A stretch of 64,000 nucleotides of DNA from Bacteroidota bacterium (GCA_018267135.1 JAFDZA010000007.1:78216-142215); one strand, 5' to 3'; shown: positions 46,228 to 54,843, numbered from the stretch's first letter. Program-made: numbers and translations. The notes: generated by a model from the sequence alone, not told the origin.

Positions 46228-47340
46228 TTACCAACTCGACAATGCTGCCCTTACCCAAGTGTTCGCAGCAACGCACACATATATATAGTTTGTTGTCCAG
46301 CGTACTTCCCCAACCATTCCTATATCATTTGAAGATGAAGGTGGACTTCCGAGTGAAATAGGTATTGATGAAAAAGAAGATGCGTTGCGGTACTTGACCT
46401 GACCGTTCAATGGGTCGCGCACCAACACCTGTGTGAGCGTATCGCTGTTGATGGGGATTGAGTTGATGTTCAGGTTCTCCACATAGGTTTGAAAATTTTC
46501 TCCTGCACGGGCGCTCAACCCGTTGCCGCCAAGGATAACATTGTCGGATGAATTGGTCGGTATGTGGTTGTTCACCCCGCCCAAGATCATCGAGCCTTTT
46601 CCCAATGCACCGCGCCCGTTCATTTGTGCTGAAGTATTCCTCCCGATATTCAACGAACCGTTGTTGTTAGCCCTCAGTGGCGGGGCTACCGTAACGCTGT
46701 CGGGATTTCCCGATGGTGGTGGTGGGGTGAATGAATAGACGAACGACCCCGATGCGTCTGTGCTGCCATTGTTCCATGCTGCGAGCGCGTTGTTGCCCCC
46801 GACAAAGGATTCGATGCCGAACGCGAAATTACCTTCACCGAACACAAGGCAAGCACTCCCACTGAAGGAATGGATGCCGTCCCCGACACTCTGTTTCCAT
46901 CCCGTGACGAAGGTGTCTGTAATTCCACCTCCAATCATTTTGAAAGTATGTTCTTCCCCGCTGACAAAATTCTGGTGGAACATGGCGTTTGGAAAACTCC
47001 CGCCCAAGAACGTGAGCCGAGGGGCTGCGATAAAACTTTCGTTGTTGTCATCCCATTGCAGCTTGCCCGAATATTGAAAACCGTTGGCACCGTTGTTCAT
47101 GAAAGGGATTTGCTGTGCCGTGCCATAGTGGGGAAGCAGATCAAACGTCTGCCCGTTCTGTGTTGCCCGCCACTTTTTGGACTGGCCATTATAATATAGT
47201 GTACCCCAGCCCGCAGGTTTTATGACTGTTGAACTGTCGGTCACGAGCGAATGGAACGCAGTGGCATCCTTCGACCCGCTCTGGGCGAACGACACACACG
47301 GTGTGACCGATAAAAGGAAATAAAGAATTTTCTTGATCAT
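46228..47340 (-). CDS. Spike/fibre-like protein with N-terminal signal peptide
   Basis: 370 aa. Signal peptide MIKKILYFLLSVTPCVSFAQ. The body has Gly/Asn-rich repeats of the head-domain type (GNNALAAWNNGSTDA, ILGGVNNHIPTNSSDNVILGG) and ends in VGEVRWTTNYIYVCVAANTWVRAA, a common end of phage receptor-binding spikes in Bacteroidota. The signal peptide is unusual for a virion protein assembled in the cytoplasm and may mean display on the host or export before assembly. Confidence 0.7.
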   Translation of the reverse strand: MIKKILYFLLSVTPCVSFAQSGSKDATAFHSLVTDSSTVIKPAGWGTLYYNGQSKKWRATQNGQTFDLLPHYGTAQQIPFMNNGANGFQYSGKLQWDDNNESFIAAPRLTFLGGSFPNAMFHQNFVSGEEHTFKMIGGGITDTFVTGWKQSVGDGIHSFSGSACLVFGEGNFAFGIESFVGGNNALAAWNNGSTDASGSFVYSFTPPPPSGNPDSVTVAPPLRANNNGSLNIGRNTSAQMNGRGALGKGSMILGGVNNHIPTNSSDNVILGGNGLSARAGENFQTYVENLNINSIPINSDTLTQVLVRDPLNGQVKYRNASSFSSIPISLGSPPSSSNDIGMVGEVRWTTNYIYVCVAANTWVRAALSSW

Positions 47341-47374
47341 GACTTTTAACTTTTAACTATTCACTTTAACCCCA
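47341..47374. repeat. GTTAAAAGT/GTGAA-type spacer repeat
   Basis: ACTTTTAAC, TTTTAAC and TTCACTTTAAC units fill the junction, as at 43543-43575. Confidence 0.45.
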
Positions 47375-47739
47375 TCGCCAATTCCATCCGCGATGTTGGT
47401 TTTGTAGTCGATGACAGAATTGATTTTTTTATCCGCAAAGCTGAACAGGCGGCTTGCCACATCGCTTCCCGTGTAGCCCACAAACCCGAAACCGATCTTT
47501 ACAAAGTCCATGATTTTCCCGTTGAATTTGGCCACTTCATCAACGAACAGGAGAAACAGGACAATTGTGAGAAAGCACGAAACAATGATGAGCCAGTCGT
47601 CAATGAAATAATCCTTCATCCTGAAATCAAGGTTAGCTGCTTTCGATTTCACCTGAAGCGAACGCAGCTTCAATGACGTGTGCAATGCCCAGCCCGTGAA
47701 GGCCACCGCGAAGCATTGTAAGTACATTAAGGTTGACAT
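47353..47739 (-). CDS. Membrane protein (128 aa)
   Basis: Two hydrophobic segments: YLQCFAVAFTGWALHTSL at the N-terminus and WLIIVSCFLTIVLFLLFV near residue 50. The Gly/Ile-rich helical tail (GFGFVGYTGSDVASRLF) may be amphipathic. It lies between two fibre-type genes. Likely a virion membrane protein; no known family. Confidence 0.6.
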   Translation of the reverse strand: MSTLMYLQCFAVAFTGWALHTSLKLRSLQVKSKAANLDFRMKDYFIDDWLIIVSCFLTIVLFLLFVDEVAKFNGKIMDFVKIGFGFVGYTGSDVASRLFSFADKKINSVIDYKTNIADGIGDGVKVNS

Positions 47740-47796
47740 AGTTTTGTTTTTTTTGATCCTTCAATTTTTTTCACCTTTCACTTTTGACTTTTCACC

Positions 47797-48345
47797 CTAC
47801 CCATACGCCCCGTCAATGTCCATCCACCAACGCGACCCATCGAAAATCCCAGTCGCTTTGTAGAAGCCATCCTGATAGGCTGTCCATGACTTGTTGGCTT
47901 TGTCCCACCAAGGGTTGTCCATTATGAAATTTTCAGGGAATGTTTGCACGCAGGTATTGGGCGGAGCCAGTTCGATCGCGAACAGGACGGAAAATTTTCG
48001 GGCGTTGGTAGTGTTGACGAGTTGCCAGCTTTTGTTTGCACTGATCGATGCAAGCTCAATAAAAGTCACTTCGGCACTGCCGAAGAAATCCAATGAAATG
48101 TTGGGCAACGTTGTATTGAGTTTGACGATCCTGCTTTCTGTTGTAGCCTTGACCACAAGGCCTGCATCGGTCGTTGCATCTTTCCACCAGTATTCAATGC
48201 CCCCTATATTTATTGTAAGCCCGATGTGCCTTTCACCAGAGGCTACTGCTTCTAAAGCAGCTGTTACCGAGAGGTATGGCCCATACTTGTTATCAAGCGG
48301 CTCACTTGCCGCAACCCTGAACCCAAATGGAAAACCGAGTGCCAC
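47797..48345 (-). CDS. Phage-type fibre protein (182 aa)
   Basis: Starts MALGFPFGFRVAASEPLDNKYGPY and contains SGERHIGLTINIGGIEYWW, the GLTVxIxGxEYWW pattern found repeatedly in fibre/adhesin proteins of Bacteroidota prophages. Soluble and beta-rich, with a Trp-rich C-terminus (DGSRWWMDIDGAYG). It probably takes part in receptor binding. Confidence 0.7.
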   Translation of the reverse strand: MALGFPFGFRVAASEPLDNKYGPYLSVTAALEAVASGERHIGLTINIGGIEYWWKDATTDAGLVVKATTESRIVKLNTTLPNISLDFFGSAEVTFIELASISANKSWQLVNTTNARKFSVLFAIELAPPNTCVQTFPENFIMDNPWWDKANKSWTAYQDGFYKATGIFDGSRWWMDIDGAYG

Positions 48346-48430
48346 TGTGATTACTTTGATTTGTTTGATAATCTGTGATTGCTTTCCATTGTATTGATCT
48401 TGTTGATCCTGTCAATCATGGCCATCCTGA
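48346..48430. repeat. AATCA-type repeat spacer
   Basis: On the minus strand the gap reads as degenerate AATCACAG/ATTATC/AAATCAAAG units, related to the repeat inside the DarB-like gene at 41829-41897. Confidence 0.5.
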
Positions 48431-49429
48431 TCAAGGGACTGTTACATTGTAAGTTGCTGTTGATGGATAGGGCGCACCTAGCGTTGCCACATAAAGTTTG
48501 TAGCTCCTCGTTGTGCCTCCAGCATCATTGACATTGAGAACAGTTTTCACAAACGTGTTGCCCACGTTCGCATTGAAACCTTCGACATACTTCACGCTGC
48601 TGTCGCTTATGTCGGGGCGCGTGGCCTCGTAAGCAAATGCGGCAACCAAACGGCCTTGCGGGATTGTGATGGAAAAATTATTTTCAAATGTGCTGTTCAT
48701 CGCCCGCACACTCGCACTGTCGTTGGGTGGTGTAAGAGATGATCCAAAAAACCGATTGTACAATGCGATGACCACTAAGTAGCTGCTCACTAATTGGTCA
48801 TGTATGTCCTGCAAGTAGATTCGGAACACCTGTTCTGCATTCCCTTCGTTAAGCTGGATCGGGTTTGGAAGATTGACAACCGCGTTGCCATCATTGTTGA
48901 GCCCAGATACCAGATCCGTTCCTGCCGAGTCATCCCTTATGATAATGGAGCCTGGCTTTACATTGTTGCTGTTGGTGGCGACCCACGTAAAATTTTTGTC
49001 GCCACCAAGTATGGAATCTCCCACTTCGATGAAGGGAGGTTGCCCAACAATTGCAAAGGCGGAGAAAGCGGGCTGAAGGTAGACAACAACAGCCTGTTCT
49101 ATGATATTGGAAATAGTCCTGTTTGTCAGGTCAGTTCCCGCAGGTATCCCGCCCAGTGCAATTGTGGATGGGCTTGCTCCCGAATATCTCGCAGGGTCAT
49201 TTCCACCGACACGTTTGAAAACACTTCCGTCCCATTTGTAATAGGCCGAAGCACCGAGCGTATCAACGGTGGGGTCGCCAAGACCTGATGATGGGAAATC
49301 TTTGTAAGCATTTTCAACGACCACGCCCTGACCTGCGTTGAAGACGTTCCAGTCCACAGCGATCTTGTTCCGAGAAGGAATATCGGGGACAACTTGGTCG
49401 GTCAACAATCGAAGGATACCACCGGGCAT
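48431..49429 (-). CDS. Phage-type fibre/adhesin protein (332 aa)
   Basis: The segments AYYKWDGSVFKRVGG, IPAGTDLTNRTISNIIEQ, PAFSAFAIVGQPPFIEVGDSI and FTWVATNSNNVKPGSIIIRD match the modular fibre pattern seen in Bacteroidota phages (a TDL helix segment, then an Ig-like domain opening with FxWxxxNxxNVxPGSI). Beta-rich throughout, no signal peptide. Likely a receptor-binding fibre. Confidence 0.72.
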   Translation of the reverse strand: MPGGILRLLTDQVVPDIPSRNKIAVDWNVFNAGQGVVVENAYKDFPSSGLGDPTVDTLGASAYYKWDGSVFKRVGGNDPARYSGASPSTIALGGIPAGTDLTNRTISNIIEQAVVVYLQPAFSAFAIVGQPPFIEVGDSILGGDKNFTWVATNSNNVKPGSIIIRDDSAGTDLVSGLNNDGNAVVNLPNPIQLNEGNAEQVFRIYLQDIHDQLVSSYLVVIALYNRFFGSSLTPPNDSASVRAMNSTFENNFSITIPQGRLVAAFAYEATRPDISDSSVKYVEGFNANVGNTFVKTVLNVNDAGGTTRSYKLYVATLGAPYPSTATYNVTVP

Positions 49430-49447
49430 AAATTTATTTTTTGGTAA

Positions 49448-49497
49448 TAAGTCAATAGTCCATAGTCGATGGACACACTCTACTTTTCACGTTTCAC
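49448..49497. repeat. GTCCATAGTC-type spacer repeat
   Basis: TAAGTCAATAGTCCATAGTCGATGGACAC-type imperfect units plus TTTTCACGTTTCAC fill the gap before the fibre gene. Confidence 0.4.
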
Positions 49498-49770
49498 CTA
49501 AACAGTCTTCAGTATTAGGGCAACGCTTCCGTTCACACCGAACCTGACGAACACTTCGCCTTCCCATTCTTCATCGGGACAGTACAGCGGCCAAGTCGAT
49601 TGTTCATTTGGGTTGAGTGGAATATCAGGCTCGGAGTTCTTGATGAACCCGAAATAAATCCGTTCGATGCCCACATTCTGGATGGTGAAGTCGATGCACC
49701 CATTGATCGAGGTGGATTTTATTTCATTCCTTCCCTGCAAACGGTTCGAGTCTGGCTTCCGCTTTGTCAT
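49498..49770 (-). CDS. Small beta-rich element protein (90 aa)
   Basis: Starts MTKRKPDSNRLQGRNEI. Contains ten or so beta-strand-like segments (CIDFTIQNVGIERIYFGFI, GEVFVRFGVNGSVALILK). The start overlaps the preceding stop by 4 nt (ATGA), so it is coupled to the 120-aa gene. It could be a minor capsid or vertex protein. Family unknown. Confidence 0.6.
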   Translation of the reverse strand: MTKRKPDSNRLQGRNEIKSTSINGCIDFTIQNVGIERIYFGFIKNSEPDIPLNPNEQSTWPLYCPDEEWEGEVFVRFGVNGSVALILKTV

Positions 49771-50129
49771 TTTTTGCGCAACCTGAAAATGATCTGGTAG
49801 TTGATGTCAGAGACAAGCACGGCTGGGAACTCGGTCTTGATGTCGAGCTTCTCGCCACGGATGACAGGGATATAAATATCCTTGTATCGTTGGTTGATGG
49901 GCGTGTCGTTTCCGCTCATCCAGTCTTTTTTGTGCGTGATGTTGTGGTACGTTTGGGTTTTGTCCTCCAGCCCGATCGAGTAGTAGGGGATGCCGCCATC
50001 CGTGCCTTCGATCACCTGCACACCGTCACAATAATCCCAATCGCTGTCCAACTCTTGGCTGTCGGTATAACGTCCGAGCGGAGTGGCTGCGGGCTTGAGG
50101 ATGGAGACAGTTTGGTATTTCGTTTTCAT
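49767..50129 (-). CDS. Beta-rich element protein (120 aa), possible minor coat protein
   Basis: No signal peptide or membrane segment. Strand-rich, ending DIYIPVIRGEKLDIKTEFPAVLVSDINYQIIFRLRKK, which could form a small barrel. It lies between the 203-aa coat candidate and the 90-aa gene and is translationally coupled to the latter. Function inferred only from position. Confidence 0.55.
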   Translation of the reverse strand: MKTKYQTVSILKPAATPLGRYTDSQELDSDWDYCDGVQVIEGTDGGIPYYSIGLEDKTQTYHNITHKKDWMSGNDTPINQRYKDIYIPVIRGEKLDIKTEFPAVLVSDINYQIIFRLRKK

Positions 50130-50151
50130 GTTGATTCATATTACAGGTTAC

Positions 50152-50209
50152 AAGATTTCAGATTGTCATAGCCAAGGCTATCAATCTTAAATTTGTAATC
50201 TGAAATCTT
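50152..50209. promoter_or_regulatory. Nested inverted repeats between coat-candidate genes
   Basis: AAGATTTCAGATT (50152-50164) pairs perfectly with AATCTGAAATCTT (50197-50209). Inside is a second hairpin, ATAGCC-AA-GGCTAT (50168-50181). It could set the expression ratio between the 203-aa gene and the downstream genes, or slow RNA decay. Confidence 0.5.
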
Positions 50210-50212
50210 AAA

Positions 50213-50824
50213 TTATTTTGCTCCCCTCAACCTTGTGCGCGTACCCTTCAAGTGTACTTCCACGAAGTGGTCGACTACGCCAGCGGGCAATGCCTTGCCG
50301 ATAGGGAACTTGATCGAAATCTGGAACGGCACATTTTGTTTTATCAAGCGAGGGTAAGTGACATTGTACGCTACATCGCCTTCAAATTCACGGCTCTTGT
50401 CTTGGTGCAACAACTGCTTGATGGGCTGTGTGAGGATGGGTGTATCGTTTTGCTTGACGATCAGGTTTGCGTGCTGTAGTTGGACGGGACAGTTTGCGAT
50501 GAGTGAATCGTACACGATGTCTTCCGCCACTGCACCGTTGCCAGTGGGGGCAGAGCCGTAACCGAACTGGAGCGCGTTGATGATAAAGTTGACAAACTTT
50601 GGCAACGTGCGTTTGTCAATGTTGGTGATGCCGACACTTTCGTTCAGCGAAGAAGTCAATAGGTCGATTTCCCCACCGCCCGTTATTTTGGAGCGGACGT
50701 ACAAAGGTTCATCTTCCAAGATGACGCGCTTCTCTTTTATCGCTTGAAGTGTTTCAACATCGAGTTCTTTTGAACCGTATGTTTCGAGGTAGGCAAGCTC
50801 CCTCGATTTAAGTGGTTTTCTCAT
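50213..50824 (-). CDS. Candidate major coat protein (203 aa)
   Basis: No signal peptide or membrane helix. A helical, basic N-terminus (MRKPLKSRELAYLETYG) is followed by a strand-rich body with PKFVNFIINALQFGYGS, ANLIVKQNDTPILTQPIKQLL and a last part VPFQISIKFPIG...VDHFVEVHLKGTRTRLRG. Size and strand content fit a single jelly-roll coat protein such as those of tailless membrane viruses. It sits in the structural operon and is flanked by membrane and beta-rich small proteins. This is an inference; no sequence motif proves it. Confidence 0.45.
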   Translation of the reverse strand: MRKPLKSRELAYLETYGSKELDVETLQAIKEKRVILEDEPLYVRSKITGGGEIDLLTSSLNESVGITNIDKRTLPKFVNFIINALQFGYGSAPTGNGAVAEDIVYDSLIANCPVQLQHANLIVKQNDTPILTQPIKQLLHQDKSREFEGDVAYNVTYPRLIKQNVPFQISIKFPIGKALPAGVVDHFVEVHLKGTRTRLRGAK

Positions 50825-50892
50825 AATGATTGTTGTGGATTGTTGTTTTAAAAAAAATTGTGTTTAGTTTTTCGTTGTTGGATTGTGTTGGC

Positions 50893-51360
50893 TCACATCA
50901 AGCTCCCGAATCCGTTCACCAAATCATCTTGACCGCGCAGGTCTTCGTCCAGACCCATCATCGGGTCGTCAATGCCGCGCATTTCTTCTTCGGGTGTTCC
51001 GAGCAACCGCTCGTTGATGTCTTCCACACCGTTGAAGCCGAGCATGGGTGCTGCACCCGCGTTGAGCTGTGGGATGATTTTGTTGATCGTGCCTTTGAAG
51101 CCCGTGATGGCTGGCACTCCATTTTCTTGTGCAAGTGAGTTGAGGGCTGCTACCGTACCCATCGAGGCGGCCACGACTGATGCGGTCTTCATCACCTTGC
51201 CACCGACCATCAGCCCGATAAGCCCTGCGCCCATCAGTACCCATCCCGAATATTTGGGCATCCTGCGGGCAACATGCAGGCTGACAACAGCCGCGCCCGT
51301 TCCGAGCAAGTAGTCCATGCCACTGCTCTTGAGGTTCTCTTTGATTTTTGAGATTTCCAT
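50893..51360 (-). CDS. Membrane protein with acidic tail (155 aa)
   Basis: Hydrophobic segments at about residues 17-30 (YLLGTGAAVVSLHVA) and 40-70 (WVLMGAGLIGLMVGG, TASVVAASMGTVAAL). The Gly/Asn/Met-rich C-terminus is acidic (GTPEEEMRGIDDPMMGLDEDL). Typical of an internal virion membrane protein. It lies next to the transglutaminase-like gene. Family unknown. Confidence 0.62.
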   Translation of the reverse strand: MEISKIKENLKSSGMDYLLGTGAAVVSLHVARRMPKYSGWVLMGAGLIGLMVGGKVMKTASVVAASMGTVAALNSLAQENGVPAITGFKGTINKIIPQLNAGAAPMLGFNGVEDINERLLGTPEEEMRGIDDPMMGLDEDLRGQDDLVNGFGSLM

Positions 51361-51378
51361 TTTTTGTTGATTAAAATT

Positions 51379-53811
51379 TTACATTGTTATAGCCATCACC
51401 TTTTTGCGCGGCTTGGCCGCGATGTGGGTGCGTTGACTCGATCTGTGTTTTGCTTTCACGCCACTCATCGGCTGTGGCGGGGAAGGGCTTGGGGGGAGTG
51501 CCGTTTGTTCCGTTGGCTTTCCCTTGAACGCTGCACCCAACAGGGCAATGCCCGTAAGTGCCGCTGCACCGATGGCGATGTACTTCACCATGTTGTCGTT
51601 CTTCTCCACTTTGTTGCTTGTGTCGGTGGTCACCACTTGTGCATCTGACGAATCCTTTCTGTTGATCTTCGTTTCGACAACTTCGGCTTCGGTGTCCTGA
51701 ACATCGTCAGCGTTCTGTGAATTAGAAGGCGACTCCCTGAACTGCTTGACCGCTTTCTTCACTTTGTTGATCGCCTTAGCAGCCCTCGGGTTTTTGTTTT
51801 CAAAATCCGAGACCAAGTCATCCACTATTTCTTTGTCGGATTCAATACTTGGAGCAGAAGGTGTTGCGGCAGGTTGCGCAACTTTGCCGTTGTTGCTGTT
51901 ACTTGAGGCAGTTGCCTTCTTGCCCTTTACAATCTGCGCGGCTTTGTTTTTCAGTGCGCCCTTCAAGAGGGATTTATAATCGACCGATTTGAGGAGCGAA
52001 GCAATCTTGGCCAATGTTGCACCAGCAGGGGCAATGGCCGCAGGCAGAACACCGAGCGTATCTTTCTTGATGGCAACAAGTTTTCCAGACTGTACCGCAT
52101 TGCGCAGTTGATCAGGTGTGCCACCTTTTGCAACGACCATCTGTTCAACAGTCCGCACACGGTCGAGCAATTTTTTGTATTCGCCTTTGTGGTATCCGTT
52201 TGCTTCCCCTGAAGGTTTGTAGGCAAGACCGAGTTTCGTGGCGATGCCATTTCGATTGGTTCTCACCGCTTGAAAAAATTCGTTCAATTCGTTGTTGTCG
52301 TTTTTCCGCGTGACCGTACTGAATGGGACATCTTTCAAATGTTCCTGTACCATTTGCAGCAACGGCATGGCCGCACCGATACGTGCTTTGGTGTAAAGGT
52401 TGTTTGATGTGTAACCAAGCCCACCCACGAGGTTGTGTTTCTTGACGCCTTTCTTCCAACCTTGCTTGATCGCGTTGTCCAACTTTTCGATTTTGCCGCC
52501 AATGGATTTGTGGATGTTGCGCACTTTCTCCAATGCCTTTTTGTTCTTGCGGAACTGGTCGATGTCCAGCCCTTTTGCTTTGGCCTGTTCTTCTGTCCAA
52601 TAGCCGTAGCCCAACTTTTCCGCAAGGCGGAAAACGTTGAGCTTCATGGCGAGCAACAGCCCGTTGCGTATGGCTATCGTGGCAGGGTTGAACCGCACTA
52701 CCGCCTTGGCAACTTTCTTTGCCACGTTGGCGATCCCCCGTCCGACTTTCTTTATGCCTTGACCGATTTTTTTGAAGAACCCTTTGCCCAGACCGACATT
52801 GCCGAGGCCGTTGATTTCTTCGCGCTGCTCCAGTGCAGCGAGTTCGCCAAGTACTTTGCTGCGCAGTTCACTATCGTCAAATGCTTCGATGAGCGCATCG
52901 AGGCGTTGTGCAAATTGTGTCGGGTTGTAAAGGCCAACTGTGAGAGCAGGATTGATTGTGAGAATACTTCTCGTATTTACGAGATGTTGTTTGAGGCCAA
53001 GCAAAAAAGTTCCAAGCACTTGTCGTTCGTTTGTGCCATCGAGACCTTCGAGAATGTTGAATTCATTTCCGAAAAGGCCGAGCAGTTCTTCAGTGGAGAA
53101 TGGTATGATGTTGGCCATTGATGCAGTCTGTGCCGTGACGCCACCGTTTAAGGTTGACTCATCAAGACCGTTGAGATATTGTATTTTCATGACCTTGTCA
53201 AATTTTTTAAGTGTGGGTACTTCATGATCGAACTTGTCCACCACGCAGTCGAGGGTGTAGTATTTGTTGCGGGCTACGTTCTTTGAGCCGATGAAATCAT
53301 TGAGGCTAACTCCCTTTTTCGGTACGATGACATACACGTGCTGCCATCCTGTTTCCTCGTTGTAGGTTGCCTTGCGGAATGCGTGCGGGATTTTTTGGTG
53401 ATACAGCAAACTTGAAAGCACCACGCTCATGCAATCGCAGTCGATGCCGCGCCTGCGGTCTTCCCAACTGCGCGATGGCCTCCGTATCTGCTCTATGCCC
53501 GTTGCATCTTTTTCGTATTGGAAATGTCGGTACACATGGTTCCAATCATTGCGCAATGTTTCTTCGAGTGTGTTGCCTTTGAGTTTGGCCGCGACTTTTT
53601 CGGTGTCGGTCAATGTGTCGAGTACGATTTCGGACATGCGGTTGAGCGTATCGTAGGTATCGCTGTGGTCGCTCCCGATGATCGGGTTCGTTCCCAAAAG
53701 ACTGCTTCGATCATAAAGTTTGTCGAACTCATATCCAGATTGGATGTTCCTCTTGCCAGATGCGACAAGCCCCAATCCGATCACACCCAATGTCATTGAT
53801 CGGGTGGTCAT
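51379..53811 (-). CDS. Transglutaminase-like protease domain protein with C-terminal membrane segment
   Basis: 810 aa. The N-terminal part carries a papain/transglutaminase triad: Cys in GIDCDCMSVVLSSLL, His in GWQHVYVIVPK, Asp in YYTLDCVVDKFDHE. A middle helical region is rich in Lys/Ala (KKIGQGIKKVGRGIANVAKKVAKAV) and resembles membrane-active peptides. Near the C-terminus is a helix (MVKYIAIGAAALTGIALLGAAF) and a Pro/Lys tail. Such an enzyme could mature virion proteins, cross-link them, or open the envelope during entry. Its start overlaps the amidase gene by 4 nt. Confidence 0.75.
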   Translation of the reverse strand: MTTRSMTLGVIGLGLVASGKRNIQSGYEFDKLYDRSSLLGTNPIIGSDHSDTYDTLNRMSEIVLDTLTDTEKVAAKLKGNTLEETLRNDWNHVYRHFQYEKDATGIEQIRRPSRSWEDRRRGIDCDCMSVVLSSLLYHQKIPHAFRKATYNEETGWQHVYVIVPKKGVSLNDFIGSKNVARNKYYTLDCVVDKFDHEVPTLKKFDKVMKIQYLNGLDESTLNGGVTAQTASMANIIPFSTEELLGLFGNEFNILEGLDGTNERQVLGTFLLGLKQHLVNTRSILTINPALTVGLYNPTQFAQRLDALIEAFDDSELRSKVLGELAALEQREEINGLGNVGLGKGFFKKIGQGIKKVGRGIANVAKKVAKAVVRFNPATIAIRNGLLLAMKLNVFRLAEKLGYGYWTEEQAKAKGLDIDQFRKNKKALEKVRNIHKSIGGKIEKLDNAIKQGWKKGVKKHNLVGGLGYTSNNLYTKARIGAAMPLLQMVQEHLKDVPFSTVTRKNDNNELNEFFQAVRTNRNGIATKLGLAYKPSGEANGYHKGEYKKLLDRVRTVEQMVVAKGGTPDQLRNAVQSGKLVAIKKDTLGVLPAAIAPAGATLAKIASLLKSVDYKSLLKGALKNKAAQIVKGKKATASSNSNNGKVAQPAATPSAPSIESDKEIVDDLVSDFENKNPRAAKAINKVKKAVKQFRESPSNSQNADDVQDTEAEVVETKINRKDSSDAQVVTTDTSNKVEKNDNMVKYIAIGAAALTGIALLGAAFKGKPTEQTALPPSPSPPQPMSGVKAKHRSSQRTHIAAKPRKKVMAITM

Positions 53812-54383
53812 TTGACGAAAATATTTTTGTCACCGACCCCGATTGATTTGAGCCACTGTGGTACAAAAAATGATGGGCAATCCTTTGGATAGAATTGATT
53901 GTGGCCTGCGCCCTTGATTTCGGGATGGTAGGTGATGATGTTGTGAATCCACGCTTCCATTGTTTTGAGCTGCGCAGGTGTTCTCGTGTCTTTAGGGTTC
54001 TTTCCAGATTTATCCAAACCTCCGACATACACGATGTGGCGGGCGATGGAATTTGTGCCGGGCTGGCCGTTGGTAATCTCCCAAGGTTCTACCTCGTCAT
54101 CTTCATTGTAAGGTGTAAGGTTGACGAGCGTGCCATCAAGCATGATCATATCGGAGTAACCGACCTGCCGCCACCCGCGCCCACGAAGTTTTGAGATTGG
54201 GACTCCACCGATTGTTTCGTTCGGCAGTTCACCGATGCTCTTATAAATTTTGCTTTTGTAGACAACGCTGCCGTCAGCATTGACGAGTGGCCCTTGATGC
54301 CATTGATGGATTTCACCTGCGGTGACGTTGCGGCCTTCGGGCGTGGCCGTGCAATGGATGATGAACAGTTGCAGCTTCGGCAT
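53808..54383 (-). CDS. N-acetylmuramoyl-L-alanine amidase (amidase_2 type)
   Basis: 191 aa. Zinc and active-site motifs: IIHCTATPEG (His), ARHIVYVGGLD (His), and HNQFYPKDCPSF (His and Cys). The family cuts between muramic acid and the stem peptide. First gene of the leftward structural/lysis operon, divergent from the small regulator at 54553. Confidence 0.9.
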   Translation of the reverse strand: MPKLQLFIIHCTATPEGRNVTAGEIHQWHQGPLVNADGSVVYKSKIYKSIGELPNETIGGVPISKLRGRGWRQVGYSDMIMLDGTLVNLTPYNEDDEVEPWEITNGQPGTNSIARHIVYVGGLDKSGKNPKDTRTPAQLKTMEAWIHNIITYHPEIKGAGHNQFYPKDCPSFFVPQWLKSIGVGDKNIFVK

Positions 54384-54458
54384 ATCGCTGCAAGTATGTG
54401 AGGAAGAAAAAAATCAGAAGTTCGGTTTTTGTGAACCTGTAATGTTTGTTAGCAATAG

Positions 54459-54504
54459 TTGCGAAATGTTGGGAAGAATAATTGCGGATTGTTGCGTATT
54501 TTTA
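54459..54504 (+). promoter_or_regulatory. Divergent control region with TTGCG repeats
   Basis: TTGCG occurs at 54459-54463, 54482-54486 and 54492-54496 (spacings 23 and 10), followed by TATTTTTA (54497-54504), one mismatch from the -7 box, for the plus-strand regulator gene. The region also serves the leftward amidase operon. The repeats may be operator half-sites. Confidence 0.35.
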
Positions 54505-54552
54505 CCGTAGGTCTTCGGGGGATCGGTTATTCTTGAAAGTGTAACTGATTTT

Positions 54553-54738
54553 ATGACCATACTCAATTATCCAGTGAAGCGAAGTGCGCTTGCCAAAGTG
54601 TACAAAGTGAGTCCCAATACCTTCACAGCAAGGTTGCGGGAGATTGACATAAAGCACACGCGGACTTTGAGCCCTGCGGACTTGCGGAAAATAATTGCGA
54701 ACTATGAGTTGCCGAGTGGGGTGGAAGTGAGGATTTAA
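54553..54738 (+). CDS. Small HTH-type protein (61 aa)
   Basis: KRSALAKVYKVSPNTFTARLREIDI reads as a helix-turn-helix, followed by SPADLRKIIANYELP. It is the only plus-strand gene in the element besides the integrase and faces the main operon across the control region, like a phage Cro/repressor. It ends before a strong terminator (54763-54793). The regulatory role is inferred. Confidence 0.6.
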   Translation: MTILNYPVKRSALAKVYKVSPNTFTARLREIDIKHTRTLSPADLRKIIANYELPSGVEVRI

Positions 54739-54762
54739 ATTTACTGTTGCCTATAAAACACA

Positions 54763-54793
54763 AGAGGCTGCCTTTTTGAAGCAGCCTCTTTTT
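54763..54793. terminator. Strong terminator after the small regulator
   Basis: AGAGGCTGC-CTTTTTGAA-GCAGCCTCT followed by TTTT. Perfect 9-bp stem. It also lies just past the 3' end of the leftward 58-aa gene and may serve both directions. Confidence 0.8.
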
Positions 54794-54843
54794 CATTGCC
54801 AAGTTTCAACACTCCCATTGTAACTTAGCTCGCACCCTTAGAT

